Below are positions 42,001-43,866 of a stretch of 43,866 bases of DNA, in pieces (the stretch's first letter is position 1; every line of letters begins with the position of its first letter). This DNA comes from Lachnospiraceae bacterium UBA1201. GTDB taxonomy: Bacteria > Bacillota > Clostridia > Lachnospirales > Lachnospiraceae. The stretch covers positions 1 through 43,866 of the forward strand of contig DBXX01000007.1 in the NCBI GenBank assembly GCA_002309675.1. Reading direction: 5' to 3'. A program made the position numbers and the translations under genes. The notes below the pieces were generated by a model, which did not search any database, was not told the origin of the DNA, and worked only from the letters and a program-made list of their open reading frames with translations.

Positions 42001-43866
42001 GGTATATTTGGGCTGTTCCTGCCAAACCGCGTACAGGTTTGTGTCTTCTGTAATATCAAATGTATCGCCAGCACCATACTGTACTATTCCACTCGATGCT
42101 TCCGTTTGACTGGTGTTCCAGCCGAGGAAGGTATGTCCTCTGACTATCATGGTGCCTTCATCCAGAACGGTTACTTCCTTGCCGACCTCATACGGGCTAT
42201 TCGCATCCACAGGTACGCTTCCCTTAGTCAGCGTGATATTCTCGTGGTAGGTCACTTTTACCTTGGGTTCCCATACTGCATACAAAACAGTGTTCTGGTT
42301 AATGGTAAATGTGGCTCCCACATTGTACTGTACCGTTCCATTTGTCGCCGCGGTCTGATCGGTGTTCCATCCCTTAAAGGTGTAGTCCTCTGCCTTCATG
42401 CTTCCCTGATTGAGAACTGTTACCGTGCTTCCTCCGTCATACGGGTTGGAATTATCCACCTGCCAGCCTTCAGCTGCTTCTAAGTTTTTATTATAGGTTA
42501 CGTTGTACTTCGGCACCCATACTGCGTACAGATCCGTATCCGCAGTAATGTTAAATGTTTGGCCGACTGTATACTGTACCGTACCGTTCTTTGCTGCGGT
42601 CTGATCGGTGTTCCAGCCCCTGAATTCATAGTCGAAATCAGTAGTTTCAGGCACCATGTTACCCTGGCCCAGAACCGTTACGTCGCTTCCGCTCTCATAC
42701 GGGCTCTGCGCATCCACAGGCGCACTTCCACTTTCCAGATCGATATTCGCGTAGTAGGTAACTTTTAACTTCGGCTCCCACACTGCATACAGGGTGGTAT
42801 CCTGCGTGATCTCAAATGTATCGCCGGCGATGTATTCTACCGTTCCGTTTGTCGCCGCAGTCTGATCGGTGTTCCAGCCCCTGAAGATGTAGCCAACCGC
42901 TTCCATGTCGCCCTGATCGAGAACCGTTACTGTTTTTCCGCTCTCATACGGGCTATCATCATCCGTCTGTGAGCCAGTCGCTGCTTCTAAGGTTTTATGA
43001 TAGGTCACGGTGTACTGCGGCACCCATACTCCGTACAGATCCGTATCGGAGGTAATGCCGAATGTAGCACCGGCTGAATACTCCACAACTCCTTTCGACG
43101 CCTGAGTAGCATCCGTGTTCCAACCCTTGAAGACGTAATTGCCGTCGGGCACCATGTTACCCTGGCCCAGGATCGTCACCGTAGAATCCTTCTCATACGG
43201 GCTATTGGAATCCACGGGCGCACTTCCGCTCTCAAGCTGAATATTCGCATGGTAGGTCACCTTTACCTTCGGCTCCCATACTGCGTACAGGTCGGTGTCC
43301 CCCTGAATATCAAATGTATTTCCGGCCTCAAACTCGACGGTTCCGGCTTTCGCTTTATCCTCATCTGAGTTCCAGCCCTTGAATACATAACTGTCGGATT
43401 CCATGGCTCCCTGACCCAGTACAGTTACGGTGGAGTTCACGTAATACGGGCTCTTCGCGTCTATCGGCGCGGAACCGTTCGTAAGAGTGATCACAGGATG
43501 ATAGGTTACCGTATATTTGTCATCCTCCAACCATACTCCATACAGATTGGTATCCGACTGAATATCAAATGTAGCTCCGTCCGTAAACTCGACGGTTCCG
43601 GCTTTCGCCGCGGCTTCATTTGTATTCCATCCCAGGAACGTGAAATGCTCGGCTACCATATCGTTCTGTCCCAGTACAGTTACGGTCGTACCCTTTTCAT
43701 ACGGGCTCTGCGAATCTACCGGGGCTGATCCGCTCGTAAGCGTGATATTCGCATAGTAAGTTACCTTTACCTTCGGTTCCCATACTGCGTACAGGTCGGT
43801 GTCCCCCTGAATATCAAATGTATTTCCAGCCTCAAACTCGACGGTTCCGGCTTTCGCTTTATCCTC
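36013..43866 (-). CDS. Giant cell-surface repeat protein, N-terminus outside the window
   Basis: The frame is open from 36013 to the right edge (about 2617 visible residues). It consists of about 31 complete tandem repeats of about 75-85 residues plus a partial. Each has VTYxKNLxxATG, a (S/N)PYxSGxxVTVL strand, YxFxGWNxD and TLYAVWE. This is the InlB-B/Listeria-Bacteroides (Flg_new) repeat type, beta-grasp modules of surface adhesins. Near the C-terminus a second subclass appears (YDPNGGxxEPKD, GWTLDPNDPDAP). The end is an anchor-like tail: AVKTGD, a hydrophobic helix, then RGKRKEK. The sorting motif is not a clean LPxTG. Function: adhesion or surface layer, inferred from the family. Confidence 0.9.
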   Translation of the reverse strand, partial: EDKAKAGTVEFEAGNTFDIQGDTDLYAVWEPKVKVTYYANITLTSGSAPVDSQSPYEKGTTVTVLGQNDMVAEHFTFLGWNTNEAAAKAGTVEFTDGATFDIQSDTNLYGVWLEDDKYTVTYHPVITLTNGSAPIDAKSPYYVNSTVTVLGQGAMESDSYVFKGWNSDEDKAKAGTVEFEAGNTFDIQGDTDLYAVWEPKVKVTYHANIQLESGSAPVDSNSPYEKDSTVTILGQGNMVPDGNYVFKGWNTDATQASKGVVEYSAGATFGITSDTDLYGVWVPQYTVTYHKTLEAATGSQTDDDSPYESGKTVTVLDQGDMEAVGYIFRGWNTDQTAATNGTVEYIAGDTFEITQDTTLYAVWEPKLKVTYYANIDLESGSAPVDAQSPYESGSDVTVLGQGNMVPETTDFDYEFRGWNTDQTAAKNGTVQYTVGQTFNITADTDLYAVWVPKYNVTYNKNLEAAEGWQVDNSNPYDGGSTVTVLNQGSMKAEDYTFKGWNTDQTAATNGTVQYNVGATFTINQNTVLYAVWEPKVKVTYHENITLTKGSVPVDANSPYEVGKEVTVLDEGTMIVRGHTFLGWNTSQTEASSGIVQYGAGDTFDITEDTNLYAVWQEQPKYTVTYDKNLTAATGEQTDTNSPYYVNELVTVLGQGEIEAEGYTFKGWNTDADAATAGTVEYLAGATFTIDDDTILYAVWEEIPQYSVTYNKNLDAATGTLTDANSPYYSGTEVTVLHNNGFTAVGYKFLGWSQDENATTPDENYDPGDKFTITANTVFYAVWEPVYTVTYDKNLEAATGSQTDKQGPYTSGSEVTVLDQGDMAAEGYTFEGWNTDKDSATAGTVEYTANDTFDISGNTTLYAVWKEIPKYKVVYEKNLEAATGTLTDANSPYYSGTEVTVLSNTGFTAVDYKFLGWSKDQNATAPDGNYDPGDKFTITEDTIFYAVWQPLYRVTYDKNLEAATGSQTDKQGPYTSGNEVTVLDQGTMAAEGYAFKGWNTVAAAATAGTVEYAAGDTFTITKNTTLYAVWETIPQYSVTYNKNLATATGSVTDANSPYYSGTEVTVLANDPDNGFKADGYKFLGWSRNASATTPDTDCDPGDKFTITGDTEFHAVWMPLYTVTYKPNIELTSGSAPTDTQSPYEKDSEVTVLGDNGMTVTGLVFNGWNTDSTAAYAGTVEYAPGATFTITADTVLYGVWSTTPKYTVTYDKNLTTATGSQTDDDSPYESGKTVTVLDKGTMAAEGYTFQGWNSDQAKATAGTVEFKANDTFKITQNTILYAVWEAIPQYTVTYNKNLASATGSQTDEKSPYYSGTTVTVLNEGTMKAEGYTFKGWNTDQAKATAGTVEFKADDTFKITKNTILYAVWEKIPTYTVTYVSLNELSGGSVPKDSTEYKSGETVTVKDQGTMEIDGMIFLGWTMDADDALNSTPDSNLDPGKTFTIKDNTTLYAVFKPVVTVTYHKTLDSASEAPVDPKSPYGVSEEVVILDQGSMKAEGYTFIGWNMDEESAKAGEADPGCAPGVKINPEVNVDFYAVWKAVPKYTVTYDKNLASATGSQTDEKSPYFSGSNVTVLNQGTMKADNYDFLGWNTDQTKATAGTVEFNADDTFEIKNNTVLYAVWERYYTVDYDAAGGNNEPEDTKHYHKGDDVTVPQDEPEKDGEKFVGWTTDPSDPDAKVYKPGDTVKIGDKDITFTAVYTPTYSVTYDKNLDAASAAPVDGNSPYTTGSTVTVLGAGEMKADGYVFAGWSQDKNATGPDEDYAPGETFKITQNETLYAVWEKVLTYTVTYDKNLDDASSAPVDGNSPYTTNSTVTVLGAGEMKADGYVFVGWSQNENATSADENYTPGKTFTINQDVTLYAVWVPTHTLTYDANGGENAPVDGKNPYPDGAIVTIAEQGGMTKGTDAFKGWSKEQNATEADDAFIPGSDYQLTEDTTLYAVWAPTYEVIFDTDGGTHGPSDDKRYEAGETVKVPEGTPEKPGARFDGWTLDPNDPDAPLYHAGDELTVSEGGITLTAVWTDVYSVVYDPNGGANEPKDDQKYAKGEQVAVPTGTPTKEGFEFKGWSLDPTDPDAPLYHAGDTVTMEGKDITFSAVWSKINDQPILIYHVTYDPAGGVPTPADTTEYVDGATVIITSDIPVYDGFTFGGWTQDPTDPNAPVLKGGNTTTISGADITFTAIWIPNYVVIYDKNAEDATGTQKDTSNPYESGETVTVLDAGTIVRDGYIFKGWTKDPAVNVASFVAGDTFAITEDTKLYAVWEAIPTYKVVYDPNGGSDEPKDPAEYTDGSTVTVSDSEPVKEGFIFEGWTLDPNAATPVILKGGDTTTVNGGDVTLTAVWKADPNVQIVVIFKVDYDTQGGAPIPVDTTEYVDGATVIVTSDVPEKDGYVLDGWTLDPNAATPVILKGGETTKINSSDITFYAVWAPVYTVEYSADGASSTPKDEKKYRNGEKAVIVKDIPQKEGNEFKGWTLDPNDTTNLLQNGDTVTVDGKNIVVYAVFEEIGSSTYTVKYDLNGAPGTAPTDSNSYERDSSVTIVKDVPKRDGYTFTGWSTKIDGSTRYKGGDSFTITTDITFYAQWTPNDTAVKTGDPLQMIPWLLMALLSMAGASVAVIRGKRKEK
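36100..43866 (-). repeat. Tandem InlB-B-type coding repeats
   Basis: About 240-base units with high DNA identity between some copies. The block acgggctcttttcatcggtc is shared near 39180 and 39945, and similar pairs occur near 40950 and 41450. Two unit types alternate between about 40.5 and 42.0 kb. Confidence 0.9.

Noticed and set aside
36100..43866. Regular DNA repeats that could suggest a CRISPR array
   Set aside because: Units are about 240 bases, in one open frame, and encode a known protein repeat; no spacer pattern is seen.

Overview
The window looks like a chromosomal segment of an anaerobic, fermentative, Gram-positive Clostridia-type bacterium, probably Lachnospiraceae or a relative. 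The evidence is the Firmicutes-style cluster rpsF-ssb-rpsR / gdpP-rplI-dnaB, a DUF951 gene beside rpsF, a pyruvate formate-lyase (PFL) locus, many Sec-type lipoproteins, strong Shine-Dalgarno sites and consensus sigma-A promoters, and a tRNA gene with no encoded CCA. The family assignment is inference; no 16S gene is present.

Layout. (1) 1-4.3 kb: a zinc-ribbon protein cut by the left edge (minus strand), then three plus-strand membrane proteins: one with a histone-H1-like Lys/Ala tail, an MscS channel, and a membrane-anchored protein with an extracellular beta-rich region. (2) 4.3-7.9 kb, minus: a response regulator / ABC ATPase / permease / histidine kinase module with a triple TTAAG repeat before the transporter genes. 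(3) 7.9-11.2 kb, minus: a lipoprotein, a frameshifted solute-binding lipoprotein with a slippery heptamer at the break, and a small secreted protein with its own promoter. (4) 11.3-24.2 kb, minus: a tightly packed nine-gene operon. It holds two membrane-anchored McrB-like AAA+ ATPases, a third membrane protein that looks like a P-loop-less relative of them, a coiled-coil protein, two MBG-repeat surface proteins (one with a transglutaminase domain) and three exported proteins. This is the best candidate for an undescribed system. (5) tRNA-Leu(UAG) at 24.3 kb.

(6) 24.4-28.6 kb, plus: a split PFL. The core enzyme has the active-site Cys-Cys pair but stops before the glycyl-radical domain. That domain is encoded by a separate 81-residue gene. 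Between them lies a 78-residue protein that resembles the start of the glycyl-radical domain but lacks the radical motif. A terminator, the PFL-activating enzyme and an 8-Cys ferredoxin with its own promoter follow. (7) 28.6-35.1 kb, minus: dnaB, rplI, gdpP, rpsR, ssb, rpsF, DUF951 and a sirtuin. (8) 35.4 kb: a PadR-type regulator. (9) 36.0 kb to the right edge, minus: a giant surface protein with about 31 complete 80-residue InlB-B/Flg_new-type repeats visible and its N-terminus outside the window.

How the genes may work together: the PFL block makes formate and acetyl-CoA from pyruvate, with the radical-bearing piece supplied in trans. Region 4 joins cytosolic or membrane AAA+ machinery to surface proteins and a transglutaminase, which suggests energy-dependent envelope remodelling or an envelope-linked defence or stress function. 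The house-keeping block couples ribosomal proteins, replication and c-di-AMP turnover.
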